DNA from: a virus
Reading direction: 5' to 3' (one strand)
Length of the DNA: 47,124 nt
Virus record (IMG/VR): IMGVR_UViG_3300009706_000013
Coordinates: 1 to 47,124 of that record
The position numbers were made by a program, and so were the translations under genes. Positions 1 through 6,581 of this stretch are shown one piece after another. The notes under the pieces were generated by a model. It was not told the DNA's origin. It did no database searches and saw only the letters and a program-made list of their open reading frames with translations. Positions within the stretch are counted from its first letter, which is position 1, and the number at the start of each line of letters is the position of its first letter.

Positions 1-1
1 T

Positions 2-211
2 GCCATCCAGAACATGACTATGCCCGGTCTGCGGCCAGAGGAGATGCAGCACTGGGATGAGTATGAGGAGTTCCCTGTAGCAGACTGGAGGGAGGAGGTT
101 GTGAACGACAATACCCGCATGGGGTATCACGAGTGGGCTGACTGCGCTGAGGCAGTCCGTGACGAGGAGGAGTATGACAAGGAACAGACTACAACAGAGG
201 AGGAGGTCTAA
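2..211 (+). CDS. Hypothetical acidic protein, probably the 3' end of a longer gene
   Basis: The frame is open from the first bases of the window to a TAA at 209-211. It encodes about 65 to 69 residues with many Asp and Glu and a C-terminal Thr/Glu tail. An ATG lies at 14, but the 13 bases before it contain no ribosome binding site, so this is more likely the end of a gene cut by the window edge. The next gene starts 2 bases after its stop, which suggests one plus-strand operon running into the recombinase. I recognise no family. Confidence 0.5.
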   Translation, partial: AIQNMTMPGLRPEEMQHWDEYEEFPVADWREEVVNDNTRMGYHEWADCAEAVRDEEEYDKEQTTTEEEV

Positions 212-213
212 GT

Positions 214-441
214 ATGAGAGGCACACAACCAAAGCACCCGGATGTCTACGTCCCACTGAATGGTGAGGACGGCAACGCCTTTGCAATACTGGGTCGGGTC
301 ACTCAAGCCTTGAAGAGTGCTGGTGTATCCCGTGAGGAGATCAAAGCGTTCCGCCTGGAGGCAACGTCTGGTGACTACAACAACCTGCTGCAAGTTGTCC
401 TGTCATGGATCAACGAGGGCGGCGAAGAGGAGGACGAGTGA
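214..441 (+). CDS. Small hypothetical protein, 75 residues
   Basis: The ATG at 214 follows a strong GAGGAGG ribosome binding site that lies inside the end of the upstream ORF. The product is small and soluble, with an amphipathic middle (AILGRVTQALKSAG) and a very acidic C-terminus. Its TGA stop overlaps the ATG of the recombinase (TGATG at 439-443), so the two are probably translationally coupled. No known domain is recognised. It could be an accessory protein of the recombinase, which is inference from position only. Confidence 0.65.
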   Translation: MRGTQPKHPDVYVPLNGEDGNAFAILGRVTQALKSAGVSREEIKAFRLEATSGDYNNLLQVVLSWINEGGEEEDE

Positions 442-1223
442 TGCCGAAGGTTTGTGCCTACCTGCGTGTCAGCAAGGACGAACAGAGCCTCAACGGCGAG
501 TCTCTGGATGATCAGGCTGCAAGGTCTACGGCATACTTCGATCTTCTCAAGACCATGCCCACTTCAGACTCCGGTCTGGAGTGGGGAGGGTTCTTCTTTG
601 AGAAGGGAGAGAGTGCGTGGAAGACTAGGCTCGTTGATCGTGAGGAGGGACGTCGGCTCAACAAGATCCTTGAGCGTGACGATCACATTGTATTCCTTCG
701 GATGGACAGAGCCTTCCGATCAGTGCAGGACTTCACGACAACGCTCCCGATGTGGGAGCAGCGTGGGATTACGATTCACTTCATCGACCAGTCCGTGAAC
801 CTGTCCACGCCGAACGGAAAGTTCTTCGCAAACGTACTCGTTGCTGTGGCACAGTGGGAGAGCGACATCAAGAGTCTGCGTAACAGGGAGGCTGCCGCCA
901 AGCGTAAGTCCGAGGGAAGGATGAACACACGTCAGCCGCCAATAGGTTACATGGCAGTAGGGAAGCGTAACGTACTGGTCAAAGACCCTGCCCAGATAGC
1001 CATCATGCGTCTCATATTCTTCATGAGGACCAAGAATGGCTACAGCTACGACCTCATCAGTGACAAGGTTGAGGAACTACTGTCCCAACGGGACGGCAGA
1101 GTCTTCCGCCGACGCAACGGGTTCGATGGCTCACGTCCTTGGCCAAGAGACAGGGTGCGCAAGGCGTACCACAGGTACGAGAAGATCGTTGCGTCCGACG
1201 AGCCTGTCTACACGGAGAGGTAG
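441..1223 (+). CDS. Serine recombinase, resolvase/invertase family, short form
   Basis: I chose the ATG at 441 because it overlaps the upstream stop (TGATG) and because the resolvase fold begins at once with CAYLRVSKDEQ, where the Ser of RVS is the expected nucleophile. Other family signatures are SLDDQ near residue 20, FLRMDRAFRS around residue 85, and a helix with VAVAQWESD followed by KRKSEGR. After the catalytic domain comes RQPPIGY and part of a DNA-binding recombinase domain. At 260 residues the protein is far shorter than large serine integrases (450 or more) but longer than simple resolvases. It could resolve genome multimers, invert DNA or be a truncated integrase. Its 3' end overlaps the convergent SNase gene by 16 bases. 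Confidence 0.88.
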   Translation: MPKVCAYLRVSKDEQSLNGESLDDQAARSTAYFDLLKTMPTSDSGLEWGGFFFEKGESAWKTRLVDREEGRRLNKILERDDHIVFLRMDRAFRSVQDFTTTLPMWEQRGITIHFIDQSVNLSTPNGKFFANVLVAVAQWESDIKSLRNREAAAKRKSEGRMNTRQPPIGYMAVGKRNVLVKDPAQIAIMRLIFFMRTKNGYSYDLISDKVEELLSQRDGRVFRRRNGFDGSRPWPRDRVRKAYHRYEKIVASDEPVYTER

Positions 1224-1597
1224 TCTTCGGCATGACCGAGGGCTACCATCTCCTGGTTCAGGTTGACCAGTGTGCCGTCAGGCTTACGCTTGCCGATGAT
1301 CTCTATAAGCCAGCGACCATACTTGCCAGAAGCGTCCATATCGTTTTTGGAACTCTGCTTGTGAGTCTTCACCGAGTGTGACCACATCTCTGTGGACAGT
1401 GAATACTTGTTCAGCAGATTCGTCAACGCTATCTTGGCCCGCTTGCCCTCATCGGTCTTCATCTCCTGTGCGTTGATCGCATAGAGCCTTGCCTTCATGC
1501 GGAAGGCTATGCCAAAGCCGCAGTCAACGATGACCTCCACGCTGTCTCCGTCGATCACTCTCATGATCTGAGCGTTGTAGACGTATCGTGTTTTCAT
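1208..1597 (-). CDS. Staphylococcal-nuclease-like (SNase) endonuclease
   Basis: The 129-residue protein matches the SNase OB-fold: VIDGDSVEV near the N-terminus, RLYAINAQEM in the middle, KYGRWL, then DGTLVNLNQEMVALGHAEDY. By alignment with staphylococcal nuclease, catalytic D21, R35, E43 and R87 correspond to D18, R37, E45 and R95. The calcium ligand D40 is replaced by N42. No signal peptide is seen, so it probably acts inside the cell on host or phage DNA. Its ATG overlaps the TGA of the upstream gene (ATGA at 1594-1597), making it the last gene of a minus-strand operon that collides with the plus-strand recombinase. Confidence 0.85.
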   Translation of the reverse strand: MKTRYVYNAQIMRVIDGDSVEVIVDCGFGIAFRMKARLYAINAQEMKTDEGKRAKIALTNLLNKYSLSTEMWSHSVKTHKQSSKNDMDASGKYGRWLIEIIGKRKPDGTLVNLNQEMVALGHAEDYLSV

Positions 1598-2073
1598 GGC
1601 TCCACCGTAGCCTTGATCTGGCCTTCGACTGATTCGATCAGCAAATCGAACTCTATCGGCGTGACTTTTGTATCACCAGGGGCCAGGGGTTTGGACGACT
1701 CCACGTTTCCAGGAGGAGGTGGGGTTTGGACGACGTTGTTTACAGCCCCTCCGGTGGATGCGTCAGCGAGCATCTGCATCCCCACAGTTCCAAGTCCACC
1801 GGCTCCGAGCAAACTTGCGGCCAACAGTGCGCCCTTGAGCAGGCCGCCGTTGTTATGAACGACGGTGTTGCTGGCTGGATGAGATGGATATGTTCCCACG
1901 TCTATATCTCCCAGACCCATGGCCATCGCTTCCGACTTCCTTCTTATCTTCAGTCGGTGTTCAACGTCATGTGTCCAAAGATTCGACAGCAGCGACCGAG
2001 CTTCGCGTGCTGATGATGCCGTCTTCGTCACTTCCGCTATGCAGTCGTGGTGTGGTGGGCTGCTCTCCGTCAT
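1594..2073 (-). CDS. Hypothetical protein with one hydrophobic segment, 159 residues
   Basis: The start at 2073 follows a good GAGAGGAG site. The N-terminal third is charged and polar. A Gly/Ala/Leu-rich hydrophobic stretch follows at about residues 77-102 (GGLLKGALLAASLLGAGGLG) and could be one membrane segment. After it come a Pro-rich linker (QTPPPPG) and an acidic C-terminus. It overlaps the upstream 92-residue gene by 107 bases in another frame, and its stop is coupled to the SNase gene. It sits next to lysis-like genes, so a membrane or envelope role is possible. No family is recognised. Confidence 0.6.
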   Translation of the reverse strand: MTESSPPHHDCIAEVTKTASSAREARSLLSNLWTHDVEHRLKIRRKSEAMAMGLGDIDVGTYPSHPASNTVVHNNGGLLKGALLAASLLGAGGLGTVGMQMLADASTGGAVNNVVQTPPPPGNVESSKPLAPGDTKVTPIEFDLLIESVEGQIKATVEP

Positions 2074-2245
2074 TGGTGTCTCCTCTCACCCAGTCCACCA
2101 TGGCCATATCCAGCGCGTGGAGGCTTTCCATCGTGCGACTGCTCTGCTCACCGACGCGCAGGCATGCCGTCACCGCTTCGATCAAAAGACCACGGTCGTC
2201 AAGATCGACTAACCGCTCTGCCTCCACACGCAACTCATCATCCAT
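1967..2245 (-). CDS. Small hypothetical protein, 92 residues, overlapping the next gene
   Basis: The ATG at 2245 has a G-rich stretch (GGGG) about 9 bases upstream. The first 55 residues read like an ordinary acidic helical protein (MDDELRVEAERLVDL and a later ALDMAMVDWV). The last 35 residues are coded in the same bases as the start of the downstream 159-residue gene. The tail is low in hydrophobic residues and may simply be what the overlap permits. No domain is recognised. Confidence 0.5.
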   Translation of the reverse strand: MDDELRVEAERLVDLDDRGLLIEAVTACLRVGEQSSRTMESLHALDMAMVDWVRGDTNDGEQPTTPRLHSGSDEDGIISTRSSVAAVESLDT

Positions 2246-2282
2246 GCCCTAACCCCTGCCTGGCAAAACAGTCTAGGGCAGA

Positions 2283-2483
2283 CTAACCGGCGTTGATGGG
2301 TGCTTCACGGTGCATGATCTGCCGGATGGCTGCTGCCTGTACCGGATCAGTCTCGGCGTGCAGCTTGAGCATCACGCGATCAAGGATCGCCATGAAGTTC
2401 GTACTGGCGTCCGACTGGCGTGCCAGACGTTCGCCACTTGCTGCCGTCAACAACTCTTGCAGGTTCACATTTCCTTCGGCCAT
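2283..2483 (-). CDS. Small hypothetical helical protein, 66 residues
   Basis: The ATG at 2483 overlaps the TAA of the protease gene (TAATG) and has a GGGAG site 9 bases upstream, so it is probably translationally coupled to the protease. The sequence is alpha-helical and charged (LQELLTAASGERLARQ, AILDRVMLKLHAE), with no membrane segment or cysteine. A partner or regulator of the protease is possible from position alone. A 37-base gap with an imperfect inverted repeat (AGTCT and AGACT arms) separates it from the next gene. Confidence 0.6.
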   Translation of the reverse strand: MAEGNVNLQELLTAASGERLARQSDASTNFMAILDRVMLKLHAETDPVQAAAIRQIMHREAPINAG

Positions 2484-3454
2484 TACTTAGTCTCCCGTGG
2501 AACCAGACGCAGGCGTACCCGCGCCTTGAAGCTGGATGTCCAATCTTCAAGATGAGACAGCCGTCTAGTGATGTCAGTCGTGTTGGCATCGGCTCCATCC
2601 TTGCCGCCTTTTCCAGCCGGACCAGCAGGCCCGACCAGCTTATCTTTGTTCAGCTCAAAAAGTTTGAGAAAATCCAGCTCAGGTGTTACGTCGCCCTTAA
2701 CCCTGGTGCCCGGCAGCCCTTCGAGCACGGCGATGCGTGCCTGCATGGCCTCGACAGTTTTCTCAAGCCTCTCGATAGCCTCAGCCATCTTGTTGTCGCT
2801 GCCCAGCCTGTCTGGACGGTCGTAACCTTTCAGGAACTTGGCCAGTTGGCTTGGTGTGGAGGCGTATGCCTCCGTGTCCTTGTCGCTACCATGGGAGATG
2901 ACACCCACCAGTTCACCGGCCTTGTTGAATACCCCGCCACCACTGTCACCGTTCCCGAACTTCCCCTCCTTCACGGAGTAGTGGGCACGGAGAACCTTGA
3001 GGTTGCTGGGAGTGGTGGTCCCGAGATAGCTAAAAATCTTGGGACGAAGCGTCTTACCCGCCCGGAACCCGTAAGCCCTGACGGACACCTCTTTCCGGGG
3101 TAACGACGACCCAACCCCCCCAGGAGCCGACGACAAATTTGTAACTTTGGGTGACGGATCTGTCACCACGAACAACGCCATGTCGAGATGCTTGTCAACG
3201 CGGACCCACTTGGCTGCGTACTGTGTGCCATGTCGGTCATAGACATCGACGGTCTTTCCGACCTCTGCTCCACCGTGTGCCACGCTGAGTCCGACCGTCG
3301 CGTCACCCACGCGGACAATCGTGCCGGAACAACCAGCCACCCGAACACTGGCGTTCTCTGCCCTTACCCCAGCCAGGCACCAGGGGGTTTCGGCAGTGGC
3401 CAAAGCCACGCAGATAGCCAGTGCTGCCAAGGTTTTCCGTTTCCGTACCACCAT
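2483..3454 (-). CDS. Secreted trypsin-like serine protease with coiled coil and collagen-like stretch
   Basis: The 323-residue protein starts with a signal peptide: basic MVVRKRK, then a hydrophobic core ending near residue 34. A chymotrypsin/trypsin-fold protease follows. The catalytic triad is visible as His60 (LSVAHGG), Asp91 (KHLDMALF) and Ser171 (GNGDSGGG). Residues about 222-246 form a heptad-like coiled coil (AEAIERLEKTVEAMQARI). Residues 275-289 are a short Gly-X-Y run (GPAGPAGKGGKDGAD), and a basic helix ends the protein. The coiled coil and collagen-like run suggest trimerisation. The gene has its own consensus promoter and lies just after a holin-like membrane protein. I infer a role in lysis or envelope digestion; processing of virion proteins is an alternative, but the signal peptide argues for export. 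Confidence 0.88.
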   Translation of the reverse strand: MVVRKRKTLAALAICVALATAETPWCLAGVRAENASVRVAGCSGTIVRVGDATVGLSVAHGGAEVGKTVDVYDRHGTQYAAKWVRVDKHLDMALFVVTDPSPKVTNLSSAPGGVGSSLPRKEVSVRAYGFRAGKTLRPKIFSYLGTTTPSNLKVLRAHYSVKEGKFGNGDSGGGVFNKAGELVGVISHGSDKDTEAYASTPSQLAKFLKGYDRPDRLGSDNKMAEAIERLEKTVEAMQARIAVLEGLPGTRVKGDVTPELDFLKLFELNKDKLVGPAGPAGKGGKDGADANTTDITRRLSHLEDWTSSFKARVRLRLVPRETK

Positions 3455-3461
3455 GACCCAC

Positions 3462-3491
3462 AGTCTAGTACTACCCTAGACCGTGTGTCAA
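3462..3491 (-). promoter_or_regulatory. Predicted promoter of the protease gene with overlapping inverted repeat
   Basis: On the minus strand TTGACA (3491-3486, a perfect -35) is followed after 18 bases by TAGACT (3467-3462). An inverted repeat with arms GTCTAG and CTAGAC spans 3463-3481, covering the -10 and part of the spacer, as an operator would. Transcription would start near 3456, almost at the ATG. The -35 box overlaps the stop codon of the upstream membrane protein gene. Confidence 0.5.
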
Positions 3492-3685
3492 CTCTTGTCC
3501 TTTCCGTTCGCAAGTTTCCGTTTGACGACCTCGAATCCCCCGGCCAGAAGCATAAGTTCGACGATGGTCTTGACCTCTGTCTCGTCAAAGGCATTGGAGT
3601 TGAGGTAGAGAAAGATCGTGATCCCGGCGAACACTACGATCAGCCGGACGATTGACCAGATGGGGTGTTCTGTGTCGCGTGGCAT
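3488..3685 (-). CDS. Small membrane protein, holin-like, 65 residues
   Basis: A perfect AAGGAG site lies 7 bases before the ATG at 3685. One clear membrane helix covers residues 10-28 (WSIVRLIVVFAGITIFLYLN). A weaker hydrophobic segment follows at about 41-54 (IVELMLLAGGFEVV), and the C-terminus is basic (KRKLANGKDK). Size, hydrophobic profile and the charged tail fit a holin or a similar membrane protein. The next gene downstream encodes an exported protease, which supports a lysis cassette. Holins are too diverse for a firm call by eye. Confidence 0.6.
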   Translation of the reverse strand: MPRDTEHPIWSIVRLIVVFAGITIFLYLNSNAFDETEVKTIVELMLLAGGFEVVKRKLANGKDKS

Positions 3686-3713
3686 GATAACTCCTTGCTA
3701 CAATGGATGCACT

Positions 3714-3777
3714 CCCAGACATCAGAGGGATCTCACGGTCTGGGACAGGCGAGCCACGGACGGCTCGCTGATTTTTT
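3714..3777. promoter_or_regulatory. Tandem hairpins with flanking T-run; leader structure or plus-strand terminator
   Basis: Two inverted repeats lie side by side: CCCAGAC/GTCTGGG (3714-3720 and 3738-3744, 17-base loop) and GCGAGCC/GGCTCGC (3749-3755 and 3762-3768, 6-base loop). On the plus strand the second is followed by six T (3772-3777), a classic intrinsic terminator shape, yet no plus-strand gene lies upstream within 2.4 kb. On the minus strand TATAAA (3780-3775) precedes the hairpins, so they could instead form the 5' leader of the holin-like gene. The rest of the 199-base gap shows nothing clear. Confidence 0.5.
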
Positions 3778-3884
3778 ATAACAGACGGCGTGATGACGCA
3801 ACTCGCCAGGGACCTGGTGAGTAACGTCGTCCAAAAGTGACCGCCACGACAGGGGTTTGGGCGACGAAATTCTCCACTTTTTTT

Positions 3885-4091
3885 TCACGAAGTCTTCCAC
3901 ACGCTCTCTTGTGCCAGGTCTGTGATAAAGTCTTCTGCCCAGCAGTTGAGTTCCCACAATTCATTCTTCGTCACCGAACGACCTTCAAACTTGGCCGAGT
4001 CGATACAAGCTGAGATAAACGTCGGGGCCTCTGCTGGTACAACGTCGATAAGCTCGATGTCGGTGAGCTTACTTGGCTCTAGCATCTTCAT
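3885..4091 (-). CDS. Small hypothetical acidic protein, 68 residues
   Basis: The ATG at 4091 has an AAGGA site about 9 bases upstream (an in-frame ATG follows two codons later). The product is soluble and acidic (SKLTDIELIDVVPAEAP) and ends in a helical region with two Trp residues. It lies between two membrane protein genes. No family is recognised, and two shorter overlapping frames here look less protein-like. Confidence 0.55.
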   Translation of the reverse strand: MKMLEPSKLTDIELIDVVPAEAPTFISACIDSAKFEGRSVTKNELWELNCWAEDFITDLAQESVWKTS

Positions 4092-4124
4092 TGTACGTTT
4101 CCTTGCGTGTGTTACGGTACGGTT

Positions 4125-4424
4125 TTATCGGAAATACGCGAGGCAAACGCCAGCCTGAATCAGACCGACTGCTAGCCACACGACCCTCCAGCCCTTGATA
4201 TTGCGACGTTCGATCTCAAACATCGCGGTCAACGCGACACCAAGACCGGCAGCCTTTGTTGCAACCAGCCCCTCGACGCCTGCAAGATCTATGATTGCAA
4301 CGCAGAGTGGGTTCAGTTCCACGTCACGCAGAAACTCTGCATCCTGCACGCAGAAGTAACTGTCTGCTGACGTTCCGATTATTACCAAGGCTATTGGCCA
4401 GAGCCTTTTGATTCTGTTGAGCAT
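4125..4424 (-). CDS. Small integral membrane protein, possibly DUF5658-like, 99 residues
   Basis: A GGAG site lies 7 bases before the ATG at 4424. Three hydrophobic segments are visible: residues 8-25 (LWPIALVIIGTSADSYF), about 54-70 (GLVATKAAGLGVALTAM) and 79-98 (WRVVWLAVGLIQAGVCLAYF). An acidic residue in helix 1, the ELNPL motif and a Lys in helix 2 resemble the DUF5658 membrane family as I remember it. Its start overlaps the end of the interrupted RusA frame by 34 bases. It could be a second lysis-associated membrane protein. Confidence 0.65.
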   Translation of the reverse strand: MLNRIKRLWPIALVIIGTSADSYFCVQDAEFLRDVELNPLCVAIIDLAGVEGLVATKAAGLGVALTAMFEIERRNIKGWRVVWLAVGLIQAGVCLAYFR

Positions 4425-4780
4425 GAGACTTTCTCCACGGTTAGCACAACCCTCGGATCAGTCTTGCTGACGCTGAACTCAACAGGCAAGTAGGTAACCT
4501 TGTTGTCGTCGCTGAGTATTCCCGCATCGACAAGACCGTCGATGGCTGATTTGAGGCTTCACAACCCGTTGTCAGGATCACGACGACGCTTATCTTTGTG
4601 GAAGAATTCTATGCGCACCATGGCTGCGGACCAAGGTTCATCTGGAGCAACCATCCTGCCCATCTCCCCGGACAGGGAGCGGTATCCTCTGACGGCAGAC
4701 GCCTTCTGCATGTAATGCACCCTTGCGTTAGGGGAACATTCCCCTGGTGGCAACGGTAGCACTACGCGAACCCTGTCCAT
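4391..4780 (-). pseudogene. RusA-type Holliday junction resolvase interrupted by an in-frame TGA
   Basis: The frame opens at 4780 after a GAGGGG site and gives a typical RusA start (LPLPPGECSPNARVHY) and the catalytic motif DPDNGL. It then meets TGA at 4561-4559. Directly after the TGA, in the same frame, the family pattern continues (SLKSAIDGLVDAGILSDD) to a TAG at 4393-4391. The whole frame would be about 129 residues, normal for RusA, with D-x-D-N and the paired DD both present. So this is one gene with a single nonsense codon. Neighbouring genes use TGA as a real stop, so general recoding is unlikely. A point mutation, a sequencing error or readthrough remain possible. RusA cuts recombination and replication junctions, which fits the nearby Rad52 and helicase genes. 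Confidence 0.85.
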
Positions 4781-4816
4781 GTCTAAACCCCTCAGAATAC
4801 TGTCTTCGGGTGGCCC

Positions 4817-4845
4817 ATTATACCAGCGATCACTGGTCTGGTGAA
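4817..4845 (-). promoter_or_regulatory. Predicted promoter for the RusA operon
   Basis: On the minus strand TTCACC (4845-4840, 4 of 6) is followed after exactly 17 bases by a perfect TATAAT (4822-4817). Transcription would start near 4810, leaving about 30 bases before the RusA ATG. The promoter overlaps the last codons of the helicase gene and could separate a replication/recombination operon from the downstream lysis-like genes. Confidence 0.6.
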
Positions 4846-6581
4846 CCCGAGTGTACCCCGAGGTGGTGCTGGAACTCCTCGTTGCTTATGGCGTCCTGCG
4901 CCCACTCAAGGTACTGGGAAGGCATGTCCTTGATCTTCATGCCACGGTACTTGCCGAACCGCATAACGAACTCTGATCCAGACTGAGTCTTCAGCTTGCT
5001 GATGATCGCGCCTGCCTGAGCCTTGCTACACTGGACGGCAAGCTGCCTGTCCACCCCAAGGTCAAGCATGTAGGACACCTGTTTGTCACTGGCTCCGCCT
5101 ACCAACTTCCCCATGTGCCTGATAGCCCGTGACTGATCCCCGAATGGGTCAACCCAATCCGTCGAGTAGCGTGCCGTAGCCCTTATCTTGGCACGCTTGG
5201 CACGTTCCGAACGCCTATCCTCCGCCAGCTTCTCAAGTCGCAACCGTGCTTCTTCGAGAGAATCTGCCGTGGTGGAAGGCTTCTTCTTCTTCCGCATGGT
5301 CTTGACGGCCTCAGCGATCACCTCGTCACTGTAGCTGCTGCCAAGCACGTTGGCTGATGACACGAGCTTGTGCCTGCCGGAGTTGCCCACGAAATCAAGC
5401 ACCGTAACCCTGGGCTTAGCACTATCAGCGATTGCCTTCACCCTGTCGGCGGCATGGGGTATGGGGTCCACAACCCCAGCCAGGGTCCTCGTCCCACGCC
5501 CGATGCACTGGCAATAAAGTGACAGAGACTTCGTGGGTCGGGCCATGGCAATCACCGCACAGGCGGGTGCGTCGAAGCCTTCGGTGAAGACACCAACACC
5601 CACTAGCATCTGCAAGCGACCTTGCTGGAAGTCTCTCACCGCACGCTTGCGGTCGTCGTCCCGCGTCTCGGCCAGTATGCACTGTGCTGTCACCCCGTCA
5701 TGCCTGTTCAGCACGTCGGTAAGCCTGCGTGCGTGGTGCTTGTTCACTGCGAACACTAGGGTCGGCCTGCCGTTAGCCTCCTTCACCGTGGGGTCAGCGA
5801 TGGCGTGAAGCATCTTCTCCTGCTTCTGTAGCAGGTGAAGTTCTCCAGCACCCATGCCCATGGCAGCGGCCAAGTCCTGTTCGTTGAAGTCGCCAGACTT
5901 GGTACGGACCTTGCTGAAGTCGAGTGACTCGATGACGACGTACCGTTGCTCGATGTCAACCAGCCACCCCTCACTGATCCCCTGCCGTATGTCCATCTGG
6001 TAGGCGACAGTACCAAAGGTAGCACCAAGGCCACGCTTGTCGTGCCTGTTGGGGGTAGCCGTTACACCTAGTAACTTCGTGTCACTACCCTGACTGAAGT
6101 ATTCGATAACCTTCTGGTAGCTGTTACTAGGTGCGTGGTGTGCCTCGTCAACTATGATGCAGTCGAACTCGGAAGGATCAAACCGCTCCCGCCTAGCCTT
6201 GCGTGCAAGAGTCTGGACCGATGCTATCACAGCGTTGCTCTTAGCCATCAGGCCGTGACGACTGGCTCGCCGTTCACCCATCTCTACGTTGGGTACGGAG
6301 CCTGTATGCAACCCGGTCTTGTCCCGTGCCTGGTCAACCAGTTCCTTACGGTGTGCCAAGATGAGGACTCGCCCAGTACCCTGCTCCCACCTACGGACAA
6401 CCTCTGAAAAGATCACCGTTTTTCCCAACCCCGTCGCCATCACCAGCAGGGTACTTGGAGAGCGAGTCCACTCATCGAAGATGGCATCAACCGCTTCCTG
6501 TTGGTATGGACGCAGCCGGAATGCTCCGGATACGGATGGCGGTTCCACAACGACAGAATCAAACAGTCCTAGTTGAGACAC
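4830..6581 (-). CDS. SF2 DEAH-type helicase with a C-terminal DUF3820-like domain
   Basis: The 583-residue protein has the SF2 helicase motifs in order: RLRPYQQEAV (residues 22-31), Walker A ATGLGKT (49-55), DEAHH (145-149), TATPNR (174-179), a helicase C domain with EGFDAP, and motif VI QCIGRGTR. It resembles type III restriction subunit/UvsW-like helicases that remodel DNA. A charged coiled coil follows, and near the C-terminus FGKYRGMKIKDMP resembles the DUF3820 fold found on exonucleases and helicases. The N-terminus overlaps the upstream gene by 13 bases. It likely works with the Rad52-like and RusA proteins in replication restart or recombination. Confidence 0.92.
   Translation of the reverse strand: MSQLGLFDSVVVEPPSVSGAFRLRPYQQEAVDAIFDEWTRSPSTLLVMATGLGKTVIFSEVVRRWEQGTGRVLILAHRKELVDQARDKTGLHTGSVPNVEMGERRASRHGLMAKSNAVIASVQTLARKARRERFDPSEFDCIIVDEAHHAPSNSYQKVIEYFSQGSDTKLLGVTATPNRHDKRGLGATFGTVAYQMDIRQGISEGWLVDIEQRYVVIESLDFSKVRTKSGDFNEQDLAAAMGMGAGELHLLQKQEKMLHAIADPTVKEANGRPTLVFAVNKHHARRLTDVLNRHDGVTAQCILAETRDDDRKRAVRDFQQGRLQMLVGVGVFTEGFDAPACAVIAMARPTKSLSLYCQCIGRGTRTLAGVVDPIPHAADRVKAIADSAKPRVTVLDFVGNSGRHKLVSSANVLGSSYSDEVIAEAVKTMRKKKKPSTTADSLEEARLRLEKLAEDRRSERAKRAKIRATARYSTDWVDPFGDQSRAIRHMGKLVGGASDKQVSYMLDLGVDRQLAVQCSKAQAGAIISKLKTQSGSEFVMRFGKYRGMKIKDMPSQYLEWAQDAISNEEFQHHLGVHSGSPDQ

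Noticed and set aside
3733-3964. Two minus-strand ORFs of 62 and 74 codons covering the hairpin region
   Set aside because: They overlap the better 68-residue gene, are Arg/Trp/His-rich and lack ribosome binding sites.
4559-4561. Genome-wide TGA recoding to explain the RusA interruption
   Set aside because: Many other clearly complete genes in the window end at TGA at the expected length, so TGA is a real stop here.
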